Positions 39,944-48,660 of a stretch of DNA of 64,000 nucleotides are shown here, piece after piece. The stretch covers positions 620,001 to 684,000 of the forward strand of contig NZ_CP021874.1 of assembly GCF_002197645.1 (NCBI RefSeq), given 5' to 3'. Position 1 is the stretch's first letter. Each line of letters opens with the position of its first letter. The translations under genes and the position numbers were made by a program. The notes under the pieces are model-generated. The model saw only the letters and a program-made list of their open reading frames with translations, ran no database searches and was not told the DNA's origin. The stretch is from Enterococcus wangshanyuanii. GTDB taxonomy: Bacteria; Bacillota; Bacilli; Lactobacillales; Enterococcaceae.

Positions 39944-41239
39944 TTATTTTACGGGAAAACGCAACGTTACAGTCGTTCCTTTAGGCGTGTTGTCTGTCAG
40001 TTCGATTTTCCCTTGATGTTCGTCTACGATCCATTTAGCAATCGCTAAGCCTATGCCATTTCCACCTGTTTTTCGATTCCTTGATTCTTCTCCTCGATAA
40101 AAGCGCTCAAATACAGCAGCTTTTTTATCGTCAGGGATACCGATTCCTGTATCACTGATTTTGATGATCCATTCACCATTTTTGACAGTAGAAAAAACAA
40201 TGATGCGCTCTCCTGATGCGGTATATTTCAAGGCATTGTCCAAAATGATAATCAATAATTGGTGGATTCTTTTTTTATCGAAAATGAGTTGCTGCTCTTC
40301 CCCTAGATCAATCGTAAATTGCTTCTCTTCAGCAACCGCTAATTCCTGATACGGCAGCAGCAATGTATTTAGAAAATGGTTGATCTTTACAGGCGTTTTT
40401 TCCAATGTCAAAGAGTTTGAATCAGAACGGGCCAATAATAATAAATCGCTCGTCAGCTGACTCAGGCGCTGTACCTCATCCAAAGAAAGCGCGATTGTTT
40501 CAGATTCTTCAATAATCGTATGATTAGGTTTGGTAAATAATTTTTCTAATTTTGCCTGGATGATCGCAAGCGGGGTCCTCAATTCATGGGAGGCATTCTC
40601 AACAAATTCCTGTTGTTTTTTCCATGAAATCAAGATAGGCTTCATAAACCATTTTGAAAGAAAATAGCTTAATCCGATCGACAAAAGTCCAAAAATAATC
40701 ATACAAATGATCAAAATTTGTTTGAATCGTTCAACTGTTCCCTTGATTGGATCTGTATTTACCAATAGCTGAATATATGCAATATCCTTTTGTCCATCCG
40801 TAGGAAGAATGATCGAGCGAAACTGTAGTGAACGGTCATTGCTGTCTTTCGTTTGAACATTAGTGATTTTATTCAAATCATCAGTAGATAGCTTTAATGC
40901 TTGAAAATCATAAAGTCGAGAACCAAGTTCCGTTTCATTCAAAATCTTCCCATCTGCCGACCAGAGAATCACTTGCTGTTGAAAATTATTTGGCGGCGGA
41001 GCATCAAGCTTTCCTAACAGCGGTGATTGATTTTGTAACTGTCCCTTTTTCATTAACTGATGCTGAATAAATTTTTGATCTGTCGCCAGTCGCTCTAGGT
41101 CATTATCGACAGATTGGTAGATCGATGTTTGAACTAATTGGAACACAATAACACCTAAAATTAGAAAAATGCTGGCAAAGGAAACTAAATTCATCAAGAA
41201 ATAATTGATGCGCTGCCTTTTGTTGAGTTGTTTATTCAT
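39944..41239 (-). CDS. Sensor histidine kinase (CiaH-like)
   Basis: Membrane kinase of a two-component pair. The 431-residue protein has transmembrane segments at about 14-36 and 170-192 flanking an extracytoplasmic sensor region, the H-box ASHELRTPLAIIQAKLEK, the N-box IILDNALKYTASG, G1 ISDTGIGIPDD and G2 GGNGIGLAIAKWIVDEHQG. The start is the ATG at 41239 (MNKQLNKRQR), with AAGGT seven bases upstream inside the tail of the regulator gene. The genes overlap by eight bases, so they are co-translated. The signal is unknown. Confidence 0.9.
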   Translation of the reverse strand: MNKQLNKRQRINYFLMNLVSFASIFLILGVIVFQLVQTSIYQSVDNDLERLATDQKFIQHQLMKKGQLQNQSPLLGKLDAPPPNNFQQQVILWSADGKILNETELGSRLYDFQALKLSTDDLNKITNVQTKDSNDRSLQFRSIILPTDGQKDIAYIQLLVNTDPIKGTVERFKQILIICMIIFGLLSIGLSYFLSKWFMKPILISWKKQQEFVENASHELRTPLAIIQAKLEKLFTKPNHTIIEESETIALSLDEVQRLSQLTSDLLLLARSDSNSLTLEKTPVKINHFLNTLLLPYQELAVAEEKQFTIDLGEEQQLIFDKKRIHQLLIIILDNALKYTASGERIIVFSTVKNGEWIIKISDTGIGIPDDKKAAVFERFYRGEESRNRKTGGNGIGLAIAKWIVDEHQGKIELTDNTPKGTTVTLRFPVK

Positions 41240-41924
41240 GAGCATGACCTTCAGGTACGTCAAAGAGATAGCCTACATTTCGTAATGTTTTGATCCAACT
41301 ATCCAGTCCGAACGGCTTCATATTTTTTCTCAGGTTACTCATATAAACCTCAACAACAGTTAATGTTGTATCTGACTGGAATCCCCAAATTCGATCAAAA
41401 AGCTGATCTTTAGTAATAATTCTCCCGCGATTTTGCATAAGATAGTGAAGCAGATCAAACTCTTTTCCTTGAAGAACTAGATCCTGCTCTTTGAAGCTTA
41501 CTTGACGGTTATCTGGATCTAAACGTAAATCTGCCACTACTAACTCATTCTTCCCGTTCATTCCTAAAGAACGTCTCGCCAACGCTTGAACACGAAGTAG
41601 TAACTCCTCACGGTGAAAGGGCTTTGTCAGATAGTCATCTCCACCATTTTTAAATCCATTTACTTTATCTTCTAAACCATCTTTAGCAGTCAAAATAAGA
41701 ACTGGCGTATAAATATTTTTTTTGCGTAATGCTGTCAGAACTTGCTCTCCAGACATTAACGGCAACATCAAATCCAAAACGATTAGATCATAAATTCCGC
41801 GCTCGCCTTCATAAAGAGCTTCCTCGCCATCATAAACTTGATCGATTTCTCCGATCTCAGATAAAATTTCCAAAATACTATCTGATAAAATTTCATCGTC
41901 TTCTACTAAAAGTATCTTAAGCAT
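41232..41924 (-). CDS. OmpR-family response regulator (CiaR-like)
   Basis: A 230-residue regulator with receiver domain (phospho-acceptor Asp51 in IVLDLMLP; conserved Lys in LTKPFHREEL) and a C-terminal OmpR winged helix. From memory, the sequence LQGKEFDLLHYLMQN and the following SDTTLTVVEVYMSNLRKN pattern resemble streptococcal CiaR, which responds to cell-envelope stress and beta-lactams. I call it CiaR-like rather than naming it. The kinase gene follows with an overlap. The target regulon cannot be read here. Confidence 0.88.
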   Translation of the reverse strand: MLKILLVEDDEILSDSILEILSEIGEIDQVYDGEEALYEGERGIYDLIVLDLMLPLMSGEQVLTALRKKNIYTPVLILTAKDGLEDKVNGFKNGGDDYLTKPFHREELLLRVQALARRSLGMNGKNELVVADLRLDPDNRQVSFKEQDLVLQGKEFDLLHYLMQNRGRIITKDQLFDRIWGFQSDTTLTVVEVYMSNLRKNMKPFGLDSWIKTLRNVGYLFDVPEGHAHE

Positions 41925-41943
41925 GTTATTCCCACCTTTTTAC

Positions 41944-41988
41944 TCAAAAAAAGAAGACGAAAGCAACAGCTTTTTGTCACGTCTTCTT
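41944..41988 (-). terminator. Terminator of the DUF1269 gene
   Basis: Minus-strand stem AAGAAGACG/CGTCTTCTT (41980-41988 with 41951-41959), followed by a run of T. It separates the DUF1269 gene from the two-component genes. Confidence 0.75.
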
Positions 41989-42014
41989 CATGAACTATTT
42001 TATTCGTCTTGCTC

Positions 42015-42593
42015 TTAAGACAAATGATCAGCCTTTTCACTCGACTCTTGCTTTTTATTGCGCCAAGATTTTTCAGCTGAGTCTTTTGTTTCTTTTTCAA
42101 CTGCCTTAGCATCTGAGATTTCTTGCTCTACATCTTCAAAATCTAAGCGAGTGATTTCGCCGCCTAACTCATTCATGATCAAGTGATTCAACGGACGATT
42201 ATCCTCCTCATCTGCAATCAAGATCAGGCCTGTCTCGCCTTCGCCAATTTGCTTTGTGACATGTTCAAAAACTGTTTGAGCACCTTGGATTTCTTTCGCA
42301 TCCTGACTGGCACCAAAAAGACTTCCAGCGAACCAGCCAAGTAAAATACCGAGAGGACCACCTAAAATACCGATCAACATCCCGATCATACTATTTTTTG
42401 ATGTATGGTCATTGCCGGTAAAATCAAGAAAGTCATCGATCTTAAATTGATGGACGCCGTCATTTATATGAGTGACTACCGCCATTTGCTCTCCTTTGAC
42501 CTGTTTTTCTACATACAATTTTTTTATTTCTGAAAATGCCTGATACGCTTGACTTTCTACTTCAAAATGCATAATAATTACTCGTTTTGACAT
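42015..42593 (-). CDS. DUF1269-type membrane-associated protein
   Basis: A 192-residue protein. An N-terminal alpha/beta region (about 1-65), reading MSKRVIIMHFEVESQAYQAF at its start, is followed by a glycine-rich hydrophobic hairpin at about 70-92 (MIGMLIGILGGPLGILLGWF). A second alpha/beta segment (about 100-150) and a charged Lys/Glu-rich tail follow. This is the layout of the DUF1269 'predicted membrane protein' family, often stress induced. Function is unknown. I chose the ATG at 42593 because GAGGTGG lies five bases before it. The longer start is a GTG within that site. Confidence 0.72.
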   Translation of the reverse strand: MSKRVIIMHFEVESQAYQAFSEIKKLYVEKQVKGEQMAVVTHINDGVHQFKIDDFLDFTGNDHTSKNSMIGMLIGILGGPLGILLGWFAGSLFGASQDAKEIQGAQTVFEHVTKQIGEGETGLILIADEEDNRPLNHLIMNELGGEITRLDFEDVEQEISDAKAVEKETKDSAEKSWRNKKQESSEKADHLS

Positions 42594-42663
42594 CGTATCC
42601 ACCTCATTTTATTTGATGTCTTCATTTTATCAATAAAGTAGGAGCAAAAGCAATGAAAATCAA

Positions 42664-44520
42664 TTACATTGGCGGTTGTCCTTCACCCATTTGATTTCCA
42701 CTGACTTCATTACCTGACTGATCCACTGAATTTAACAGATCATCAATAGAAATTGTGGCTAGCTGAGTTCCGTTTGAATAGCTTCCATCAACATACACTC
42801 CGTTTTTCTTCGTTCCAGAGTCTTCTCCATCTATCGATAACGTAACTGTCTCATTAACTTTTAGGTCAGGTGAACTAATTGCGAGGTGAGAAAAGTCTTT
42901 TTCTGGCGCAACTGAGATAATGGTTTTTCCTGTTTCATCCTTCACATTGACAAGTGTACCTGCTGCTTGTGTTTCATCAAAATAAATACTAAGACTTGCT
43001 TGAGAAGAGGAATCACTCGCACTCATTGCCATACCAGAGCTTCCGCTAGCTACAAATGTGCCGCCATCAATGGTAAAGGTGCCATCATAATCTAAAGATG
43101 CATTTCCATTGTCCAACGGTCCGTTTACAATCAATGTCCCGCCAGTCATACGCACATCACCATTACTATCAATCCCATCACCGTCTGCATCAACAAAAAC
43201 CGTTCCGCCTGAAATCTCGATAAATTTTGTACTATCTCCGCCTCCACCAGGTTCACCGAAAGAATCAGCTCCAAAAGCTCCTTCTTGTTCTCTGTCGTTC
43301 GTACTACCTCCAGCAGCGTTGATCCCGTCATCTGAAGCTTTGACAGAAATCTCACCATCTTTGATTGTGACTGTTGCCCCTTCCAGACCTTCATATGATT
43401 GGCTAACTGTGATTTTTCCGTTGTTGATCAACAAATCAGTATCAGCATGTATTCCGTCATCACCACTTGCTATAGAAAATGTTCCATTGTTAATAGTGAC
43501 AGCCGCATTCGAATGGATCGCATCATCTGCGGTATTTAAATCAAATGTTCCAGAATCAACTACGATGTTGCCTGATGCTTTTAACCCTTTATAACTTGCA
43601 GTTGTATCGATCGCTGAATCATCATGGCCGCCAGCTGTTTGAATCGTTATATCTCCAGTAGCGATCGATAAATTTGTTTCAGCCTGAATCCCATCATTTC
43701 CAGATTGAATATTAATTATTCCACCATCGATCGCGATCCAGCCTTTATCAGGATCTGTTGCATTATTTGCCTGAATCCCATCACCTTCTGATGTCTTTAA
43801 AGAAAAAGTCCCATCTGCGATCGAAACAGAGTCTTTACCTTTCAATGCATTATTTTTGGCTGTGACATTGATCGTTCCGTTCGTTATAACTAAATCATCT
43901 TTACTGCGAATGCCATTACTATAGTTTCCCGTCACATCCAGCGTTCCTGAGCCATTGATTGTCAAATCATCTTTGCTGAAAAATGCAGCGTCCGGCTCAG
44001 TTACATCAGCAGTAGCGAATGTATAATCCGTTCCATCAGATAAGCTATTTTTTGAATCCTCTGCTAGGGTTGTGATTACTTTTTGAGCCTGCTCAACATA
44101 AATCGTAGAAGAAGAATCATTGGTGATCGCCGCATTATTTAATACTAAATGAACAACTTCATCCTTCGCACTGATCTTTATCTGACCTTTATAATCGCCA
44201 GACAAAATATACGTTCCACCAGCAGTGATCGAGATCAAACCATCCTTTTCAGAAGCTCCTGAGCCATCGATTTTACTTTCTGAGTCTTTTAATGTGATTT
44301 TTGTAGCCGTGGTTTCATCATAGCTTTCTTCAAAATCTTCATCGTCATATGCACCATATTTATTTTCAGACGTTTTTGTAGCTTGTGCGACGGTCTTCGT
44401 TGCTTGTTGCGAGGTGCTGACAGCTGTTTTGTCTTCATTATTTGAAGTCTGACTGTTACAGCCAGCAAGTACCAGCAAAGTCAAGACCAATAACGTCGGG
44501 CTTATTTTTTTTCGTTTCAT
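42664..44520 (-). CDS. Carbohydrate-binding beta-helix lipoprotein (Cthe_2159-like)
   Basis: A 618-residue surface lipoprotein. The signal peptide ends in lipobox LAG-Cys21. Residues 22-70 are a Thr/Ser/Glu-rich linker. Residues 75-505 show repeated ~20-23-residue turns with the motif (D/N)-D-G-I-(Q/H/N)-A at about 245, 274, 353 and 396, plus degenerate copies near 331 and 446. This is typical of a right-handed parallel beta-helix of the 'carbohydrate-binding domain' family described from Clostridium thermocellum Cthe_2159, which binds polygalacturonate. An Asp/Gly-rich, potentially Ca-binding character is evident. The C-terminus is a small beta domain and a short tail. It starts eight bases after the DUF4956 gene, so it is the last gene of the VTC operon. 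Confidence 0.8.
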   Translation of the reverse strand: MKRKKISPTLLVLTLLVLAGCNSQTSNNEDKTAVSTSQQATKTVAQATKTSENKYGAYDDEDFEESYDETTATKITLKDSESKIDGSGASEKDGLISITAGGTYILSGDYKGQIKISAKDEVVHLVLNNAAITNDSSSTIYVEQAQKVITTLAEDSKNSLSDGTDYTFATADVTEPDAAFFSKDDLTINGSGTLDVTGNYSNGIRSKDDLVITNGTINVTAKNNALKGKDSVSIADGTFSLKTSEGDGIQANNATDPDKGWIAIDGGIINIQSGNDGIQAETNLSIATGDITIQTAGGHDDSAIDTTASYKGLKASGNIVVDSGTFDLNTADDAIHSNAAVTINNGTFSIASGDDGIHADTDLLINNGKITVSQSYEGLEGATVTIKDGEISVKASDDGINAAGGSTNDREQEGAFGADSFGEPGGGGDSTKFIEISGGTVFVDADGDGIDSNGDVRMTGGTLIVNGPLDNGNASLDYDGTFTIDGGTFVASGSSGMAMSASDSSSQASLSIYFDETQAAGTLVNVKDETGKTIISVAPEKDFSHLAISSPDLKVNETVTLSIDGEDSGTKKNGVYVDGSYSNGTQLATISIDDLLNSVDQSGNEVSGNQMGEGQPPM

Positions 44521-44528
44521 TCTATCAC

Positions 44529-45206
44529 CTACAATTCTTCTCTATTGGTTGAAACTTTACCTGAAACTATCGTTAGATTTCCATTTCTGACGCGCATAGC
44601 ATCCATCAATTCTTTTTCCGTTGTGCTGTCTTTTAAAGTAATCCGGTAGCGTAATTCATATAAGCTGCCCATATTCGTTGTTTTAACCGAATCCAAAGTG
44701 GAGGAATAAGCGTATTTTTGAAATAGATCATCAAACAAACCAGGGTAATCAAGATCTTCTGGAATCGTGATCTTGATTTCTCTTTCCGCAATCTTTTGTT
44801 TTTCACCAAAATGAATGGTATTAAGCATTAATAAGAACAGAGCAATAATTATAGAAAATAGCGCAATATAGCCAACATATCCCATACCCGTTGCTAAGCC
44901 GATCCCCATTGACCAGAAAATACTTGTGATTTCTCTTGCACCACCTGCTACAGAACGAAATCTGATCAAGCTAAACGCACCCAACACTGCTACTCCTGTA
45001 CCTAAATTTCCATTGACCAACATGATGACCAGTTGGACTAAGACAGGTAGGACTGCTAGTGTGATCACAAAATTTTTACTGTAGACATTACGATACATGT
45101 GGACCCACGCTACTAATAATCCTAAAAAGATCGATGTCAGGATACAAACAAGTAATTGTTTAAATGATAAATCAACTGAACTTTCCACTAACAAACTAGA
45201 CAACAT
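44529..45206 (-). CDS. DUF4956 polytopic membrane protein
   Basis: A 225-residue protein with about four or five transmembrane segments in residues 15-130 and a soluble C-terminal domain (about 132-225). The conserved core GVAVLGAFSLIRFRSVAGGA at 71-90 is the DUF4956 signature. Biochemical role is unknown, but the family is habitually encoded beside VTC-domain proteins. I placed the start at the ATG at 45206 (MLSSLLVESS), with AGGGAGG nine bases upstream. It overlaps the end of the VTC gene by 11 bases, indicating translational coupling. Confidence 0.83.
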   Translation of the reverse strand: MLSSLLVESSVDLSFKQLLVCILTSIFLGLLVAWVHMYRNVYSKNFVITLAVLPVLVQLVIMLVNGNLGTGVAVLGAFSLIRFRSVAGGAREITSIFWSMGIGLATGMGYVGYIALFSIIIALFLLMLNTIHFGEKQKIAEREIKITIPEDLDYPGLFDDLFQKYAYSSTLDSVKTTNMGSLYELRYRITLKDSTTEKELMDAMRVRNGNLTIVSGKVSTNREEL

Positions 45207-45924
45207 GATAAAAATCCTCCCTACAATATAAATAACGCTGATAGGTTTGAGCATATTTAGAAAATGAACATGGATAAACTTCTAATTCTGCTAGTATCTC
45301 AGAGAACCATAAAGGATAAGCTCCAAGGGCTTTTACCTCCATTAAGACATCGATTTCTGGTGCCACTCGTTCACCAACATCGGTTAAGTCCTTATTTAAA
45401 TGACCTTGTCTAAAACGGATATTAAAATCAAAAGTAATACGGAACTCTTGATCCTCCAAAGCGAATAACGCTCGGCGGTCATAGGCAATCATTACTTTGG
45501 GTTCTAGTCTTTTTCGAGCAAACAGCCAGTCGATTTCTTGTTTGATCTGTTGCTCTTTCGCTGATTTCAACCTAAGCGAATGCGGATGTTGAAGATAATA
45601 TTTTGCTGTTTGATAAGATAACGATATTCGCCGTTTATAAACAACTCCTTGTACCTTCTTTTTGATCTCCAAGAAGACATCTGATTGTTCTTTAGGTACA
45701 CCGTAGCTTCTGATTCGGAATTTTTCTTTATAAGCTGGCTTTGCGATCGAATGTCTAATCATTTCATAATCTTGGGTATCAAAGTAAACAGAGAGAATCG
45801 TGTGCAGCCCATATTCATCTTCTTGCATGTAGACCAGTAATTTTTCTCTTAATTTATGATACATTTCATAAGACAACGCATATTTTTTCTCTTTTCTTTG
45901 AAAACTATTTTTTAATTTAACCAT
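45196..45924 (-). CDS. VTC-domain protein (polyphosphate polymerase family)
   Basis: A 242-residue soluble protein of the VTC family, whose yeast member Vtc4 polymerises ATP gamma-phosphate into polyphosphate. Visible tunnel-lining type residues are the basic RKEKKY (10-15), RIRSYG (70-75), Glu86 and the lysines in FLEIKKKVQGVVYKRR, DRRAL near 149, Asp166 in ITFDFNIRFR, Glu196/Lys198 in LMEVKALG and the C-terminal FSKYAQTYQRY (221-231). No membrane anchor of its own is seen. The DUF4956 partner may supply it. The ATG at 45924 follows AGGAGAG at six bases. First gene of a three-gene operon. Polymerase activity is family inference. Confidence 0.83.
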   Translation of the reverse strand: MVKLKNSFQRKEKKYALSYEMYHKLREKLLVYMQEDEYGLHTILSVYFDTQDYEMIRHSIAKPAYKEKFRIRSYGVPKEQSDVFLEIKKKVQGVVYKRRISLSYQTAKYYLQHPHSLRLKSAKEQQIKQEIDWLFARKRLEPKVMIAYDRRALFALEDQEFRITFDFNIRFRQGHLNKDLTDVGERVAPEIDVLMEVKALGAYPLWFSEILAELEVYPCSFSKYAQTYQRYLYCREDFYHVV

Positions 45925-46008
45925 ACGTCTCTCTCCTTTAACTGAATTCATTGTAAAAAAGGAAACATAAATAAAACTTAAAGTTGTTTAAATTATGTGA
46001 GAAATATA

Positions 46009-46055
46009 AAAAAAGACTATGAAGTAGCTTTGTGAGTTACTTCATAGTCTTTTTT
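46009..46055 (-). terminator. Terminator downstream of ald
   Basis: A perfect 18-bp stem (46009-46026 with 46038-46055) has T-rich sequence on the minus strand after it. It isolates the VTC operon from the ald operon upstream. Confidence 0.85.
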
Positions 46056-46078
46056 AAAATAAATAATTTACCGAAGCT

Positions 46079-46116
46079 GAAGCACTTCATTCTTATTTCT
46101 CAGAATGAAACACTTC
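46079..46116. repeat. Imperfect 15-bp inverted repeat after ald
   Basis: GAAGCACTTCATTCT (46079-46093) pairs with AGAATGAAACACTTC (46102-46116) at 12 of 15 positions. It lies between the ald stop and the terminator at 46009-46055. Its purpose is unclear, perhaps 3' end protection. Confidence 0.4.
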
Positions 46117-46195
46117 TGCCCACATTTCAATTAAAAATCGAACAATTATTGACAGTCAACGCATTGTCTATGCTCAATACTTTTTTGAAAATCGA

Positions 46196-47308
46196 TTAAG
46201 TTAAAAGCTCATATACCGGCGTATATTCTTTGTTTTGATCTTTTGCGACAGCCTCTATAGTCAAATGGTTTTTATAGGTATTGATTCCTGTAGAAATCGT
46301 TGCGTTTTCTTTTGCAGCTTGAACGATTCCTTTATTAGCAATGGTTACAGCGTAGGGAATCGTTGCGTTCGTTAATGCGAATGTTGATGTCCTCGGTACT
46401 GCTCCAGGCATATTAGCAACAGCATAATGAACAACGCCGTGCTTGATATAGGTCGGATGATCATGGGTCGTGATCTGGTCAGTCGTTTCAAAGATCCCTC
46501 CTTGATCGATGGCGATATCAACAATGACTGCACCTGGCTTCATTTGCTTGACCATTTCTTCAGTGACAAGTTTTGGCGCTTTGGCGCCAGGAATCAACAC
46601 CGCACCAATGACAACGTCTGCTTCTTTGACTTTATTTTCGATATGATACGCGTTTGAAATCAGTGTTTGGACGTTATTACCAAAAAGATCATCCAGTTCC
46701 GCCAGCCGATTCGGGTTGACATCCAATATAGTCACTTTCGCTCCGAGACCGATAGCTATTTTTGCCGCATTCGTACCAGCAACTCCGCCTCCGATGATCA
46801 CGACTTTTCCACGCTCAACACCAGGAACGCCGAAAAGCAAGATCCCTTCTCCTCCTTTCGGTTTTTCTAAAAACTGTGCACCGATTTGAACCGACATTCT
46901 GCCGGCAACTTCGCTCATTGGTGTCAATAAAGGCAATGTATGATTCAAACTCATTGTTTCATATGCAATAGCAGTAACATTACGATCAATCAAGGCATTC
47001 GTCAATTCAGGTTCAGGTGCAAGATGCAGATAGGTAAATAAAATTAACTCATCATGAAAATACTCAAACTCTCGCGGTAGTGGTTCTTTGACTTTGATCA
47101 CCATTTCTGATTGCCAAACTTTAGCAGTATCCGCTTCAATGACAGCACCAACTATTTCGTATTCCTGATCTGTAAAACCTGATCCGAGGCCTGCTCCACG
47201 TTCGATAACAACCTCATGACCTGCTCCAACTAAACTAACGACCCCGGAAGGAGTTATGGCTACTCTATTTTCATTATTCTTAATTTCTTTAGGAATTCCA
47301 ATACGCAT
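46196..47308 (-). CDS. ald: Alanine dehydrogenase
   Basis: NAD-dependent oxidative deamination of L-alanine to pyruvate and ammonium (reversible). The 370-residue length is exactly that of the family. Visible features are [18 protein letters not shown] with Arg15, VIKVKEPLP with the substrate lysine near 74, [10 protein letters not shown] with the active-site histidine near 95, and the NAD-binding [18 protein letters not shown] near 174. The ATG at 47308 is preceded by GAGGTGAT. The longer frame start is the GTG inside that site. It lies 23 bases downstream of kynureninase, which suggests it consumes the alanine that enzyme releases. Confidence 0.94.
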   Translation of the reverse strand: MRIGIPKEIKNNENRVAITPSGVVSLVGAGHEVVIERGAGLGSGFTDQEYEIVGAVIEADTAKVWQSEMVIKVKEPLPREFEYFHDELILFTYLHLAPEPELTNALIDRNVTAIAYETMSLNHTLPLLTPMSEVAGRMSVQIGAQFLEKPKGGEGILLFGVPGVERGKVVIIGGGVAGTNAAKIAIGLGAKVTILDVNPNRLAELDDLFGNNVQTLISNAYHIENKVKEADVVIGAVLIPGAKAPKLVTEEMVKQMKPGAVIVDIAIDQGGIFETTDQITTHDHPTYIKHGVVHYAVANMPGAVPRTSTFALTNATIPYAVTIANKGIVQAAKENATISTGINTYKNHLTIEAVAKDQNKEYTPVYELLT

Positions 47309-47331
47309 TTTTATCACCTCGCTGATTTATT

Positions 47332-48603
47332 TTAAACAACTAATGTTCGTTCATTACTAAAATGCTCATATGTTTTTTCTACGGCGATTTTTTCAAGTGT
47401 TTCAACAAGTGTATAGACTTCTTGGTAGGTATTATACAAAGCTATGGGTGCTAAGCGAATGACATTCGGTTCCCTAAAATCTGGAATAATGCCTGCTTGT
47501 TTTAATGATTTACAGATTCGATATGCTTCTTGGTGTTCTAAACAAACGTGACCTCCACGGCGATAGTCCTCTCGAGGATTTCCGACACTATAGCCATAAC
47601 GTTCTAGCTTTTCATCGATCAAATACATTAGATAAGCTGTGATCAGCAGTGATTTTTCACGAATCTTTTCCATACCGACTTCATTAAAAATATTTAGGGT
47701 TCCTTCCAAAGGCGCCATAGCTAAAAAGCTTGGTGAACCGATTTGCCAACCGCTGGCATCATGTTGGTGTTCAAACTGATGTTTCAATTCAAATTGAGTA
47801 TCGTCTTTGTTTCCCCACCAACCAGCTAATCCAGGAGTCTCTTCAAAATGTTTTCTATTCATATATAGCCCAGCAATCGAACCAGGCCCTGCTGAAAGAT
47901 ATTTATAGGTACACCAGACTGCAAAATCTGGTTGAACCTCTTTAAAATCCATTGGAATTGCACCTATTGCATGACACAGGTCCCATCCGATCAAGATCCC
48001 TCTATCATGGGCGGCCTTGGTTACTTTCTTCATATCAAGTACCTGAGAACTTCTGTACAAAACAGTCGGCAGCAAAATGATCGCAACATCGTCTGTCATC
48101 GCAGCGATCACCGCATCTTCGTCGATCAAACGACCATCAGCACTTTTTACTACCTTAACGGCTTCATTAGGATCGTATCCGCGTAAGCGCACCTGGCTGT
48201 CGATCGCATAGCGATCTGTCGGGAAATTTAGATCGTCAACTAAAATTTTATAACGTTCTTTTGTCGGTTTGTATAATGTGCTAATACACTGATGAATATT
48301 TATAGTTGTACTTCCAGTGATCACGATTTCATCTGGATATGCATTGATCAATGGAGCGGATAATTCACCTAACTTTCCAGCATAATGAAATAAGCCGTCC
48401 CATAGTTTGATTCCTTCCTTTTTCCAAGTTTCCAGCATTTTTAGCAATGCCTCTTCTGCATCTTTAGAGGCTAGCCCTAAAGAATTTCCATCCATATAGA
48501 TTTCATCTTCCTGAACATAAAAACGTTCTCTGATGTTCTTTAACGGATCATTCTCATCCAACCATTGTGCATATGCACGATCTGCTTGAAAATTATTTTT
48601 CAT
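47332..48603 (-). CDS. kynU: Kynureninase
   Basis: PLP enzyme that hydrolyses L-kynurenine (or 3-hydroxykynurenine) to anthranilate (or 3-hydroxyanthranilate) and L-alanine. The 423-residue protein fits the family from end to end: YMDGNSLGL near 36-44, NFPTDRYA near 126, GWDLCHAIGA near 207-216, the PLP Schiff-base Lys234 in WCTYKYLSAGPGS, and GWQIGSPSFLAM near 288. The start is the ATG at 48603 with GGTGAT four bases upstream. Kynureninase is not a common enterococcal gene. No tryptophan dioxygenase, kynurenine formamidase or hydroxylase is present in the window, so external kynurenine is the likely substrate (inference). It lies between the MFS transporter and ald genes. Confidence 0.92.
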   Translation of the reverse strand: MKNNFQADRAYAQWLDENDPLKNIRERFYVQEDEIYMDGNSLGLASKDAEEALLKMLETWKKEGIKLWDGLFHYAGKLGELSAPLINAYPDEIVITGSTTINIHQCISTLYKPTKERYKILVDDLNFPTDRYAIDSQVRLRGYDPNEAVKVVKSADGRLIDEDAVIAAMTDDVAIILLPTVLYRSSQVLDMKKVTKAAHDRGILIGWDLCHAIGAIPMDFKEVQPDFAVWCTYKYLSAGPGSIAGLYMNRKHFEETPGLAGWWGNKDDTQFELKHQFEHQHDASGWQIGSPSFLAMAPLEGTLNIFNEVGMEKIREKSLLITAYLMYLIDEKLERYGYSVGNPREDYRRGGHVCLEHQEAYRICKSLKQAGIIPDFREPNVIRLAPIALYNTYQEVYTLVETLEKIAVEKTYEHFSNERTLVV

Positions 48604-48660
48604 TACTATCACCTTTCTTTTTTCCACTATTTCTATCTAAATAAATCAATCATTGCTCAT

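Noticed and set aside
43109..43594. 161-residue plus-strand ORF inside the lipoprotein gene
   Set aside because: It is antisense to the repeat region of a well-supported lipoprotein gene. Its Pro/Ser-rich translation is what the reverse of Gly/Asp-rich repeats gives, and there is no ribosome binding site or promoter.
46196..48603. Complete kynurenine pathway from tryptophan
   Set aside because: No tryptophan dioxygenase, formamidase or kynurenine monooxygenase is visible near kynU, so only the last step is supported.
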